Assembly: GCF_900106035.1 (NCBI RefSeq)
Contig: NZ_FNUC01000003.1
Span: forward strand, 2,597,501-2,661,500
Length of the DNA: 64,000 nucleotides
From: Jiangella alba
Lineage (GTDB): Bacteria > Actinomycetota > Actinomycetes > Jiangellales > Jiangellaceae
Reading direction: 5' to 3'
Each line of letters opens with the position of its first letter. The stretch's first letter is position 1. Under the pieces are notes generated by a model. It saw nothing but the letters and a program-made list of their open reading frames with translations, searched no databases and was not told the DNA's origin. Shown one piece after another: positions 1 to 8,261 of this stretch. The position numbers were made by a program, and so were the translations under genes.

Positions 1-3000
1 GCGACGACCACGGACACGGCACCCACACCATGGGCACGATGGCCGGCGACGACGCGGGCGGCAGCGCCATCGGGGTCGCGCCGGGAGCACGCTGGATCGC
101 CACCAACGGCTGCTGCACCGACGAGGCGCTCATCGCGTCCGGTCAGTGGCTGCTGGAACCGACCGATCCGCACGGCGAACACCCCGACGCCGGCCGCCGG
201 CCGCACGTCGTCAACAACTCGTGGGGCAGCGAGCTCCCGTCCACCGACCCGTTCATGGAAGACATCAGCCGCGCCTGGGCGGCATCGGGCATCTTCGCCG
301 TCTGGGCCAACGGCAACCTCGGTCCGCGCTGCCTGACGTCCAGTTCACCGGGCAGCCGCACCGTCAACTACTCGGTCGGCGCCTACGACGTGAACGACAC
401 CATCGCCGGGTTCTCCGGGCGGGGGACCGGCCAGGACGGCGAGATCAAGCCGAACCTGTCCGCACCCGGCGTCGACGTCCGGTCCGCCTGGCCGGGCGGC
501 GGCTACGTCGACGCCGACGGCACGTCCATGGCGGCGCCGCACGTCGCCGGGGCCATCGCGCTGGCCTGGTCGGCGTCGCCCGCGCTCGTCGGCGACGTCG
601 AGACCACCGTCGACCTCCTCGACGGCACCGCCCGCGACACCGCGGGCGACGAGTGCGGCGGCACCTACGCCGACAACAACGTGTTCGGCGAGGGCCGCCT
701 CGACGCACTCGCGCTGCTTGACTCCGCGCCCGTCGGCGAGACCGGAACGCTGGTCACCACGGTCACCGACGCCGGCACCGGCGACCCCGTGCCGGGCGCG
801 CTCATCACCGTCACCGGGCCGGTCGAGCGGGAACGGACCACCGGCGACGACGGCACCTACACGGTTCCGCTGCGGGTCGGCGACTACGAGGTGACGGCGT
901 CGGCGTTCGGCTACATGCCGCGCACTGAGTCGGTGCACGTCGCCGAGAACGAGACCGCCACCCTCGACTTCTCGCTGCATCGGCAAGACACCGTCACCAT
1001 CAGCGGCCGCGTGACCGACGGCTCCGGGCAGGGCTGGCCGTTGTACGCGCGGGTCACGGTCGACGGCATGCCCGGCGGCACCACCTACACCTCGCCCGAC
1101 GACGGCCGGTACTCCATCGACGTCCCGGTGGGCGCGTCCTACACGCTGTCCGTCACGTCCGAGTACCCCGGCTATCAGCCGGCCACCAGCACCGTCACCG
1201 CCGCCGACGACGTCACGTCCGACGTCGCCCTGGCCCGGGTCGCCGACCGGTGCACGACTCCCGGCTACGCGTACGCCTACACCGGCGGCGGCGCCGACTT
1301 CGACCACGGCCTGCCCGACGACTGGACCGTCACCGACGGCAACGGTTCCGGCGAGGTGTGGGCCTTCGACGACCCCTACGACAAGGGCAACCTCACCGGC
1401 GGCAGCGAAGCGTCGGCCAGCGTGCAGAGCCCTGGCCTGGGCCTCTACATCGACACCAGCTTGACGACGCCGGTCTACGACCTCAGCGACGACCCCGCGC
1501 CGGTGGTCGGGTTCCGGCAGGCGCTGATCCAGCTCAGCGACATCGCCGACGTCGACGTCAGCACCGACGGCGGCGCCTCCTGGCAGACGGTACTGCGGCA
1601 GACCGACGTCGACGAACGCGACGGCGCCGAGAAGAGCGTCCCGATCCCGCAGGCCGCCGGTCAGTCCGCCGTCCAGGTGCGGTTTCGCTATCACAACGCC
1701 CGCTACAGCTCGTACTCCTGGCAGCTCGACGACGTCTACGTGGGCAGCCGCGAGTGCGTGCCGGTCGACGGCGGCCTGGTCGTCGGCGCCGTCACCGATG
1801 CCAACACCGGCGCGCCGCTGACCGGCGCCCAGATCGCCGACGCCGCGGCGCCGCTCGACCCGGTCCGGTCGGTCGCGACCACCGGCGACCCGGCCCTGGC
1901 CGACGGCTTCTACGCGCTGTTCGCCGCCGGCACGTCGCCTCGGCTCACGGCGGGTCTGGGCCGGTACGCCGACGGTGAAGCGGTCGTCGACATCGCCGCC
2001 GGGGGAGTGACCCGCCACGACATCGCGCTCGCGGCCGGGCAGCTGGAGGTGTCCGGCGGGGTCGAGACGTCCCTCGAGCTGGGCGACGCAGACGACCACA
2101 CCGTCACGCTGACCAACACCGGCACCGCGCCGGTCGCCGTCCAGCTCACCGAGCGGCAGGGCGACACCACCATCCTGCGGCCCGACGGCAGCACCGCCGG
2201 CCGGGCCGCGATCGCCGCCGCGCCGGGGGCGCCGATCCTGCGGGTCGAGGGCGAGGCGTCACCGCTCGGCTACGACCCGGCCACCGACGGCGGGGCGGAC
2301 GACTCGCCGTCCGCCGCCGTTTCCTCCGGCGACGGGCCGTGGACCGACCTCGCGGCCTACCCGATCCCCGTGCTCGACAACGCGGTCGGCGAGCTGAACG
2401 GCCGCCTGTTCTCGGTGGGCGGCATCGGCGGCAGCGGTGTCCTCGACTGGGTGAGTGCCGGCTGGTCGTACGACCCCGCCACGCTGCGCTGGGAACCGAT
2501 CGCCGACCTGCCGCAGGCACGCGAGGCGCCCATGGGCGCGGTCATCGGCGACCTGTTCTACGTCACCGGCGGACGGTGGAGCGACCAGCGGCCCAAGAGC
2601 GACACCTGGGCCTACGACCCGCACACCGACCAGTGGACCGTCCGTGCCAATGCGCCTGCGCCGGTCTACGGCGCGGGGCGGGCCGTACTCGACGACCAGC
2701 TGTACGTCGTCGGCGGCTGCGACAACAACTGCGGGCGCGACACCGTCTACCGCTACGACCCGGCGGCCGACACGTGGGCGACGCTGGCGCCGTACCCGAT
2801 CGCGACGTCGCGGCAGGCCTGCGCCGGCATCGACGGCCGGGTCTACTGCACCGGCGGCATCCAGCGCGACCGAACCATCAGCGACCACACCTACGCCTAC
2901 GATCCCGCCACCGACACCTGGACGCGGGTCGCCGACCTGCCGGCGGCGCGCTGGGGGATGGCCTACACCGGCGCGTCCGACGAACTGATCGTCGCCGGCG

Positions 3001-3710
3001 GTTACGACGGCAGCGCCATCACGAACGAGAGCTGGGCCTACGACCCCGAGACCGACGCCTGGCTCGACCTGCCGGCACCGGCGCACGTGCTGTACCGCAG
3101 TGGCAGCACGTGCGGCCTCAACCGCGTCGGCGGCAGCGACCGCACCGGCTTCTTCCCGGTCACGACGGTCGACCAGCTCCCCACCTACGGCGACTGCCGT
3201 CCGGCCGACGTGCCCTGGCTGACGGTCGACGGCGGTGCCGCGACGCTGGCGCCGGGCGAGTCGACGCAGGTCACCCTCCGCGTCGCCGCCGATGTTGCGC
3301 AGCCGGGGACGTACTCGGGCGGGGTCTGGATCCGCGAGGACACGCCGTACGCGGTCGCCCCGGTCGACGTCGTGCTGACGGTCGACGTGCCCCGTCGCTG
3401 GGGCGCCCTCGTCGGCACCGTCACGGCTCCTGCCTGCGGCGACACCGCCGCGGTGGACGGCGACCCGGCGGCGGACGGGGACACTGCGCCGGTCCCGGTC
3501 CCCGGCGCCGGCGTGCTCGTGGACGGCCGCAGCACCGACGTCACGGTCCGCACCGACCGCGACGGCCGGTTCCTGCGCTGGATCGACCGGGCCGAGATGC
3601 CGTTGACCCTCACCACCACGGCCGACGGCTACGCGACCGATACTCGCCGGGTCCGGCCGCCCGCCTCGGGACCGTCGGTGGTGGACATCGGCCTCGCCTG
3701 CGAGTCGTAG
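1..3710 (+). CDS. Secreted S8 subtilisin-like peptidase with Kelch and carboxypeptidase-regulatory-like domains (5' end missing)
   Basis: The frame is already open at base 3, so the start, signal peptide and catalytic Asp lie upstream. The catalytic His lies in an HGTH motif at 15-26, the oxyanion Asn region (NNSWG) is near 208-222 and the nucleophile Ser in GTSMAAPHVAG has its codon at 525-527, so the visible peptidase half looks intact. It is followed by two carboxypeptidase-regulatory-like Ig folds (about 744-1245), a jelly-roll/MAM-like region (1290-1760), a third regulatory-like fold, about six Kelch motifs forming a beta-propeller (2335-3140), a stretch resembling a BACON or NPCBM-type spacer, and a last regulatory-like fold. 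Family knowledge suggests an extracellular protease whose accessory domains bind carbohydrate or protein. The gene stands alone and ends at a strong hairpin. Confidence 0.9.
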   Translation, partial: DDHGHGTHTMGTMAGDDAGGSAIGVAPGARWIATNGCCTDEALIASGQWLLEPTDPHGEHPDAGRRPHVVNNSWGSELPSTDPFMEDISRAWAASGIFAVWANGNLGPRCLTSSSPGSRTVNYSVGAYDVNDTIAGFSGRGTGQDGEIKPNLSAPGVDVRSAWPGGGYVDADGTSMAAPHVAGAIALAWSASPALVGDVETTVDLLDGTARDTAGDECGGTYADNNVFGEGRLDALALLDSAPVGETGTLVTTVTDAGTGDPVPGALITVTGPVERERTTGDDGTYTVPLRVGDYEVTASAFGYMPRTESVHVAENETATLDFSLHRQDTVTISGRVTDGSGQGWPLYARVTVDGMPGGTTYTSPDDGRYSIDVPVGASYTLSVTSEYPGYQPATSTVTAADDVTSDVALARVADRCTTPGYAYAYTGGGADFDHGLPDDWTVTDGNGSGEVWAFDDPYDKGNLTGGSEASASVQSPGLGLYIDTSLTTPVYDLSDDPAPVVGFRQALIQLSDIADVDVSTDGGASWQTVLRQTDVDERDGAEKSVPIPQAAGQSAVQVRFRYHNARYSSYSWQLDDVYVGSRECVPVDGGLVVGAVTDANTGAPLTGAQIADAAAPLDPVRSVATTGDPALADGFYALFAAGTSPRLTAGLGRYADGEAVVDIAAGGVTRHDIALAAGQLEVSGGVETSLELGDADDHTVTLTNTGTAPVAVQLTERQGDTTILRPDGSTAGRAAIAAAPGAPILRVEGEASPLGYDPATDGGADDSPSAAVSSGDGPWTDLAAYPIPVLDNAVGELNGRLFSVGGIGGSGVLDWVSAGWSYDPATLRWEPIADLPQAREAPMGAVIGDLFYVTGGRWSDQRPKSDTWAYDPHTDQWTVRANAPAPVYGAGRAVLDDQLYVVGGCDNNCGRDTVYRYDPAADTWATLAPYPIATSRQACAGIDGRVYCTGGIQRDRTISDHTYAYDPATDTWTRVADLPAARWGMAYTGASDELIVAGGYDGSAITNESWAYDPETDAWLDLPAPAHVLYRSGSTCGLNRVGGSDRTGFFPVTTVDQLPTYGDCRPADVPWLTVDGGAATLAPGESTQVTLRVAADVAQPGTYSGGVWIREDTPYAVAPVDVVLTVDVPRRWGALVGTVTAPACGDTAAVDGDPAADGDTAPVPVPGAGVLVDGRSTDVTVRTDRDGRFLRWIDRAEMPLTLTTTADGYATDTRRVRPPASGPSVVDIGLACES

Positions 3711-3720
3711 GGCGCCGATC

Positions 3721-3753
3721 CCGCCAGAACGCCAACCCATGGCGTTCTGGCGG
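3721..3753 (+). terminator. Strong hairpin after the subtilase gene
   Basis: A perfect 13-bp inverted repeat (CCGCCAGAACGCC / GGCGTTCTGGCGG) with a 7-nt loop begins 10 bases after the stop codon. There is no U tract, which is common for actinobacterial terminators. Confidence 0.7.
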
Positions 3754-4064
3754 CCGCGGCACTGACGCTCGCGCCACCGATGCTTGCCAACGGCCGGGGT
3801 CACTGCGCGGGCTCAGTGACAGGGGCACCGCGCGAACCCAGTGGTGGGATGAGTGGCGGGCCATCGCTGGGAGCACCCTCGGGCACCGCTGGGCCCGTGC
3901 TGGGGCACCCCTGCGATCAGTGGCGAGGCGCGTCGCATTCCAGCCGACGCGCCATCGCCGCGCCATCGCGGTCCCGTTGCCGTGTGCCCGGGCGACGGCT
4001 CTCCGGCAGCCTCTTTCCAAGCAAGAAACTCTACAGTTGCCAGACCGGAAACTCAGCGGCTAGA
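3754..4064. other. Gap without a recognisable gene
   Basis: About 310 bases between the subtilase terminator and the operator of the next gene. Open frames here have no family resemblance and no ribosome binding site. The 3' end (4020-4064) is locally AT-richer and probably holds the promoter for the membrane protein at 4074. A second half-site GAAACTC occurs at 4025-4031 and an inverted pair GGAAACTC / GAGTTTCC at 4047-4070. Confidence 0.4.
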
Positions 4065-4081
4065 GTTTCCATCATGGAAAC
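4065..4081. promoter_or_regulatory. Palindromic operator overlapping the start codon
   Basis: GTTTCCAT-C-ATGGAAAC is a perfect palindrome with 8-bp arms, and the ATG of the gene at 4074 lies in its right arm. A related inverted pair (4047-4070) overlaps it. The most economical reading is a self-repression site for the winged-helix regulator at 4568, the second gene of this operon. Confidence 0.55.
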
Positions 4082-4571
4082 CAGCGAGCACGCGTCCCAG
4101 CCAACGCCTGAGGAGGCCCGCGCGGCGTTGGCCGATGCCGACGAGGTGAGGGCGTCGGTCGCGGCGTTGTCCGCTACGCCGTGGCCGGTGTGGTTCGTCG
4201 TGGCGATCACGGCGATGTTCGTCGTCCTGCCGATCGCGCTCGGGGGCATGCTGGCCGAGCCCGACTGGCTGATGCCGCGGTGGGCCTGGCTAGTCGCCAT
4301 GCTCATCGCCGAGGTGGTGTTCGTGGCGCTCTTCGCCGTCGCGGCCAGGAGTTGGCAGGCCAGGACCGGGGTGGCGCTGCGGCTGGACGTCCTGCCGAAG
4401 TGGGCCACCATCCCGGCGGCCGCCGTCCTGCCGCTGGTCGTCGTCGGCGCCGCGTACGCGTTCCGCGACACCAGGCAGCCGCTCTGGCTGTTCGGCGGCG
4501 CCGCGGTGGGGGTCGCCCTGTCGGTCGGCTTCCACCTCTGGTTCGTGCGCCTGCACGGGAAGCCGTCGTGA
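4074..4571 (+). CDS. Small membrane protein of unknown function
   Basis: 165 residues. A hydrophilic, Ala/Glu-rich N-terminus of about 30 residues is followed by three or four hydrophobic segments (around residues 42-65, 72-98, 110-130, 138-155) and a basic C-terminal end (RLHGKPS). The ATG at 4074 is chosen because it follows the AT-rich promoter/operator area; the open frame upstream has no protein-like sequence. It overlaps the next gene by GTGA and so is translationally coupled to a winged-helix regulator. Such pairs (multi-TM protein plus MarR/ArsR-like regulator) are common in actinomycetes, and no substrate is known. Confidence 0.75.
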   Translation: METSEHASQPTPEEARAALADADEVRASVAALSATPWPVWFVVAITAMFVVLPIALGGMLAEPDWLMPRWAWLVAMLIAEVVFVALFAVAARSWQARTGVALRLDVLPKWATIPAAAVLPLVVVGAAYAFRDTRQPLWLFGGAAVGVALSVGFHLWFVRLHGKPS

Positions 4572-4873
4572 CCACCAACGCCACCGACCCGATGAGCGGC
4601 TTCAACACCACGATTCACGCGCCCAACCGGCTGCGCATCTGTGCCCTCCTCGACACCGCCGGCGAGGCCGAGTTCGGCGTCGTGCAGGAGCAGCTGGGGG
4701 TCTCGGCGTCGGTGCTCAGCAAGCACGTCACCGTCCTCATGGAGGCCGGTTACGTCGATCAGCGCAAGGCCGTCCGCGACACCCGGCAGCGGGTCTGGCT
4801 GACGCTGACCCGGCAGGGACGCGAGGCGTTCCGGGCGCACCAGGCGGCCTTGCGGGCGATCGTTGGGCCGTAG
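4568..4873 (+). CDS. Winged-helix transcriptional regulator (MarR/HTH_34-like)
   Basis: 101 residues, GTG start inside the stop of the preceding gene. The sequence from NRLRICALLDTAGEAEF through VSASVLSKHVTVLMEAGYV is a typical winged helix, followed by the wing (VRDTRQRVWLTLTRQG) and a short last helix. This length and layout match single-domain winged-helix regulators of the MarR_2/HTH_34 group, which bind DNA as dimers. It probably represses its own operon through the palindrome at 4065. The last codons (from AALRAIVGP) are repeated twice in the DNA downstream. Confidence 0.8.
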   Translation: MTTNATDPMSGFNTTIHAPNRLRICALLDTAGEAEFGVVQEQLGVSASVLSKHVTVLMEAGYVDQRKAVRDTRQRVWLTLTRQGREAFRAHQAALRAIVGP

Positions 4874-5257
4874 GGACGCGAGGGCCTCGGGGCCTCGTCG
4901 GTCCAGGGGGACGCGGGGGCGTTGCGCGCCACGCGTCCGGGCGGGTCAGGCGCCTCGCGCGCCATATACAGGCCGGTGAGACGCGAGAGCTCCTGGGAAC
5001 GCAACGCCGCCCAGCGCCGCTCCGCGCAGCAGACGGCCCTGCGGGCGATCGTCGGCCCGAAGGGAGATAGGGACGCGAGGGCCTCGGGGCCTCGTCGGTC
5101 CAGGGGGACGCGGGGGCGTTGCGCGCCACGCGTCCGGGCGGGTCAGGCGCCTCGCGCGCCATATGCAGGCCGGTGAGACGCGAGAGCTCCCGGGAACGCA
5201 ACGCCGCCCAGCGCCGCTCCGCGCAGCAGGCGGCCCTGCGGGCGATCGTCGGCCCAT
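4838..5257. repeat. 197-bp tandem duplication starting at the 3' end of the regulator gene
   Basis: The block from 4874 to about 5067 recurs from 5071 to about 5257 with a period of 197 bp and only about three base differences. The end of each copy (GCGGGCGATCGTYGGCCC) repeats the last codons of the regulator gene, so that segment is present three times (4852-, 5041-, 5238-). Neither copy encodes a convincing complete protein. The extra copies would encode a tail ending AALRAIVGP, as in the regulator, so they look like partial 3' duplications of the gene plus its downstream spacer. Confidence 0.75.
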
Positions 5258-5266
5258 AGGGGCGAC

Positions 5267-5299
5267 GACGGCCGGCCCGGGCGGCCCGCGCCGGCCGTC
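5267..5299. terminator. Hairpin between convergent genes
   Basis: GACGGCCGGC and GCCGGCCGTC form a 10-bp stem with a 13-nt loop between the repeat region and the convergent kinase gene, so it may stop transcription from both sides. Confidence 0.5.
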
Positions 5300-5362
5300 A
5301 ACAGCACCCCGAGAGGCCGCAGCAGCAGGGACCGCAGCCCGGCGCGAACGCCCCTCCGACGC

Positions 5363-6352
5363 TCAGCCGAACAGCGCCGCGTGCAGGTGCTCGGCCCCGG
5401 CGGCGTCGAGGGAGCGGGCGGCGAGCCAGGCGGCACCGGCGGCGCCGTCCAGCGCGACCCCGACGGCGGCGGAGGGCCAGGTGGCGGCGAGGCCGGAGCG
5501 GACCAACCGGGCCAGGGGCGTGTCGGTGGTCAGCAGCGACCCGGCCAGCACGATCGGCGTCGCGTCGCCGGCTGTGCGGACCATCGAGGTCTGGTCGAGC
5601 AGGGTCGCGGCGGCCGCGGCGAGGAGACGGTCGGCCTCGGGGTCGACCCCGGCGTGCGCCGTCACCAGCGGCGCCAGCGCGGCCAGGGCGACCGGCGGCT
5701 GGGCGTGCACCGCCAGGACGAGATCGGACGTCACCTGCCGCGACGACGGGTCGAAGTCCGTCGCGCCGGTCAGGGTCCGCAGCACGGCCAGCCCCAGCGG
5801 CCCCGGCCGGGTGTGCTGGTCCAGCGCGGCCAGCGCCACCTGCACCGCCGACCGCCCGAGGAAGAACCCGGACCCGAGGTCGCCGAGCAGCCAGCCGTGC
5901 GCGTCGATGATCTGCGCCGGCCGCCGGTCCGTGAACCGCGCCGCCAGCGACCCCGTCCCGGACAGCACCAGCGTCCCGTCGGGCGACGGCGTTCCCGCGA
6001 CGAAGGCCGCCACCGCGTCGGCGACCACCTCGTAACGGCAGGTCAGCCCGGCCTTCGCCCATCGCGAGGCCAGCGCGGACGCGATCTCGGGCCGGTTCAG
6101 ATTATTGTCGCCCGCCGACGCGATGACCGCCGCGCGCACGGATGCCGGGGACACCGTCGCCAGGGCTGCCGCGACGGCCGCCGACACCGCGTCGAGCGCC
6201 TTGTCCCGCGCGTGCGACGTGAGGTTGGCGCCGTCGGCACGGCCGGTCCCCAGCCGGCGTCCGGCCCGGTCGATGACGACCGCCCGGGTGGACGTGCCGC
6301 CGATGTCCAGGCCGAGCGCGAGCGGCCCGCCGCTAGCCTCCGTCGTCGCCAC
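5363..6352 (-). CDS. BadF/BadG-type sugar kinase (N-acetylglucosamine kinase-like)
   Basis: 329 residues. The N-terminal phosphate-1 motif LGLDIGGTSTRAVVID and the adenosine/phosphate-2 region VVLSGTGS (here LVLSGTGSLAARF) are diagnostic of ASKHA-fold kinases of the BadF/BadG/BcrA/BcrD ATPase family, whose sugar-acting members phosphorylate GlcNAc or glucosamine. GWLLGDLGSGFFLG matches the family glycine-rich loop. The GTG at 6352 is chosen for its AAAGGA ribosome binding site. The gene diverges from the rpiR-type regulator and the NgcEFG-like importer, so it likely phosphorylates the imported amino sugar. The substrate is inferred from context. Confidence 0.85.
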   Translation of the reverse strand: MATTEASGGPLALGLDIGGTSTRAVVIDRAGRRLGTGRADGANLTSHARDKALDAVSAAVAAALATVSPASVRAAVIASAGDNNLNRPEIASALASRWAKAGLTCRYEVVADAVAAFVAGTPSPDGTLVLSGTGSLAARFTDRRPAQIIDAHGWLLGDLGSGFFLGRSAVQVALAALDQHTRPGPLGLAVLRTLTGATDFDPSSRQVTSDLVLAVHAQPPVALAALAPLVTAHAGVDPEADRLLAAAAATLLDQTSMVRTAGDATPIVLAGSLLTTDTPLARLVRSGLAATWPSAAVGVALDGAAGAAWLAARSLDAAGAEHLHAALFG

Positions 6353-6422
6353 AAGAATCCTTTCCGCCCGGTCTCGCCCAGGCTGCGGGTGGGTCACGCT
6401 TCCGAAAACTCTCGTCAAACAC

Positions 6423-6453
6423 TTGACATCCGGCCGTTGGTAGAAAGAATTCT
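6423..6453 (+). promoter_or_regulatory. Promoter for the rpiR-type regulator, with a small palindrome
   Basis: TTGACA at 6423-6428, a 16-bp spacer and AAGAAT at 6445-6450 form a good sigma-70 type promoter reading toward the regulator. The palindrome AGAATTCT (6446-6453) overlaps the -10 element and is a candidate binding site for the RpiR-family protein, which would then also control the divergent kinase. Confidence 0.5.
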
Positions 6454-6509
6454 CACCACTACGGCTCTGAGGGTCGCAGACGAAACTGACTACCACGCCG
6501 GGAGGTCGT

Positions 6510-7463
6510 GTGGCGGAAGGGACACTACCCACCGCGGAAGTGCCCGAGGCCGGGTCGCCCGCCGATTCCGTGCTGATGCGGATCCGGGCCGCGCTGCCCG
6601 ACCTGCCCGCCGCGTTGCAGCGGGTAGGGGAGCAGGTCCTGTCCGCGCCCGCCGTCGTCGCGAGGGCGACGATCCTGGAGACGGCCGAGCGGAGTGGGAC
6701 GTCGGCGGCGACGGTGACGCGGTTCTGCCGCGCGCTGGGCCTGCCCGGCTACGCCGACCTGCGGCTGGCGATGGCCGAGGAGACCGGCCGCTCGTCCGCC
6801 GTCGCCGGCTGGGAGGTCGACATCGGGCGGGAGATCCTGCCGACGGACTCCCTCCAGGAGATGCTCGACCTCATCACCACCGCCGACCTGCGGGCGATCC
6901 AGGAGACCGCCGCCCAGCTGGACCTCACCGAGGTCGAGAAGGCCGCCGACGCCATCGCGGACGCCGGCCGCGTCGAGGTGTACGGCATCGGCGGCAGCGC
7001 GCTGGTCGCGGGCGAGATGCAGCTCTGCCTGCACCGCATCGGCATCCCGACGTGGTCGTGGAGCGACGTCCACGTCGGCCTGACCAGCGCCGCCCTGCTG
7101 GGCCCGAGCGACGTCGCCATCGCGGTGTCGCACTCGGGTGCCACCTACGAGACGGTCGAGATGCTGTCGGCGGCGGGCAGCCGCGGCGCCACCACCGTCG
7201 CGCTGACGAGCTACCGCAACTCCGCGCTCGCCGAGGTCGCCGACATCGTGCTGACGACCGCCATCCACGAGACGACGTTCCGGCCCGACGCCCTGGCGGC
7301 CCGGCATCCGCAGCTGATCGTGCTCGACCTGATCTACGTGGCGGTCGCGCAGCGGCGGTACGAGACGACGGGCGTCGCCCTGAACCTGACCGCACAGGCG
7401 GTCAGCGCGCACCGCGCGGTCAGCCCCGAGACGGCCCGAGCACTGAAGAAGGAGCAGCGGTGA
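6510..7463 (+). CDS. MurR/RpiR family transcriptional regulator
   Basis: 317 residues, GTG start with GGGAGG just upstream. The N-terminal RpiR helix-turn-helix covers about residues 25-100 (ARATILETAERSGTSAATVTRFCRALGLPGYADLRLAM) and a SIS domain covers about 135-270 (YGIGGSALVAGEMQLCLHRIG, then AIAVSHSGATYETVEML). SIS domains of this family sense phosphosugars. It overlaps the next gene by GTGA and heads the isomerase-importer operon, so it probably responds to a phosphorylated amino sugar made by the divergent kinase and controls both transcription units. Confidence 0.9.
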   Translation: MAEGTLPTAEVPEAGSPADSVLMRIRAALPDLPAALQRVGEQVLSAPAVVARATILETAERSGTSAATVTRFCRALGLPGYADLRLAMAEETGRSSAVAGWEVDIGREILPTDSLQEMLDLITTADLRAIQETAAQLDLTEVEKAADAIADAGRVEVYGIGGSALVAGEMQLCLHRIGIPTWSWSDVHVGLTSAALLGPSDVAIAVSHSGATYETVEMLSAAGSRGATTVALTSYRNSALAEVADIVLTTAIHETTFRPDALAARHPQLIVLDLIYVAVAQRRYETTGVALNLTAQAVSAHRAVSPETARALKKEQR

Positions 7464-8215
7464 ACGACGTCAGCGCGGCCGCCTACCTGGCCCGGCTCAA
7501 CGAGATCGTCGACAACGTCACGACGACGCAGCTCGACGAGGTGCACCGCGCGGCGGACATCGTCGCCACCGCGGTACGCGCCGGCGGAGTGGTGCAGGCG
7601 TTCGGCACCGGGCATTCGCAGGCGACGGCGATGGAGATCGCCGGGCGCGCCGGAGGGCTCATCCCCACCAACCGGATAGCACTGTCCGACCTGGTCATGT
7701 ACGGCGGCGAGGCACCCGAGAAGATCCTCGACCCGCGCACCGAACGCGACCCGTCGCTGGCCCAGCGGCTCTACGACCTGGCCCCGATCGAGGCACAGGA
7801 CGTGTTCGTCATTGCGTCGAACTCGGGCATCAACGGTAGCATCGTCGGGATGGCGCAGGTCGCCCGTGAGAACGGGCACCCCGTCATCGCCATTGCATCC
7901 CTGGAACACGGCGCGCACGTGGAGTCGCGGCACCCGTCGGGGCGGAAGCTCACCGAGCTCGCCGACGTCGTCCTCGACAACGGCGGGCCGTTCGGCGACG
8001 CCGTACTGCCGCTGCCGGGAGGCGGCGCCGTCTGCGCCGTCTCGTCCATCACTGCGGCACTCCTCGCGCAGTTGCTCACGGCGGAAGTCGTCCGCCGGCT
8101 CCTCGAGGCCGGCGACACCCCGCCCGTCTATCTCTCCGCCAACGTCCCGGGGGGAGACGTCCACAACGACGGTCTGCTGCAGCGCTATGCAGGCCGGATT
8201 CGTCGTGGTGGCTGA
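7460..8215 (+). CDS. SIS-domain sugar isomerase family protein (UPF0309-like)
   Basis: 251 residues, GTG start with AAGGAG at 7449-7454. The protein is essentially one SIS domain: VVQAFGTGHSQATAMEIAGRAGG, then DVFVIASNSGINGSIVGMAQVARENGHPVIAI, with a C-terminal SANVPGGDVHNDGLLQRY motif typical of the UPF0309/sugar isomerase-domain family (related to SCO4393 of Streptomyces). Members act on or bind phosphosugars, but the reaction is not established. It is coupled to the RpiR-family gene and followed 46 bp later by the importer, so a role in amino-sugar-phosphate conversion is likely. Confidence 0.85.
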   Translation: MNDVSAAAYLARLNEIVDNVTTTQLDEVHRAADIVATAVRAGGVVQAFGTGHSQATAMEIAGRAGGLIPTNRIALSDLVMYGGEAPEKILDPRTERDPSLAQRLYDLAPIEAQDVFVIASNSGINGSIVGMAQVARENGHPVIAIASLEHGAHVESRHPSGRKLTELADVVLDNGGPFGDAVLPLPGGGAVCAVSSITAALLAQLLTAEVVRRLLEAGDTPPVYLSANVPGGDVHNDGLLQRYAGRIRRGG

Positions 8216-8261
8216 GGGATCGCCGGACCCACACACCATCAAGTCCAGGAGAGGTTTCACG

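Noticed and set aside
2259-3803. Long open frame antisense to the subtilase (and similar long antisense frames at 345-2099, 12931-17238, 28787-31165, 58845-61775)
   Set aside because: Composition is Arg/Gly/Ala/Val-rich with no family resemblance. In very GC-rich DNA stop codons are rare, so such shadows are expected opposite real genes.
4922-5176. Reading frames in the tandem repeat as small genes
   Set aside because: They have no ribosome site or family and change frame between copies; the only protein-like part is the repeated end of the regulator.
6353-6509. NagR/DasR-like dre site upstream of the kinase and regulator
   Set aside because: I found no convincing 16-bp dre-type dyad; only the short AGAATTCT palindrome.
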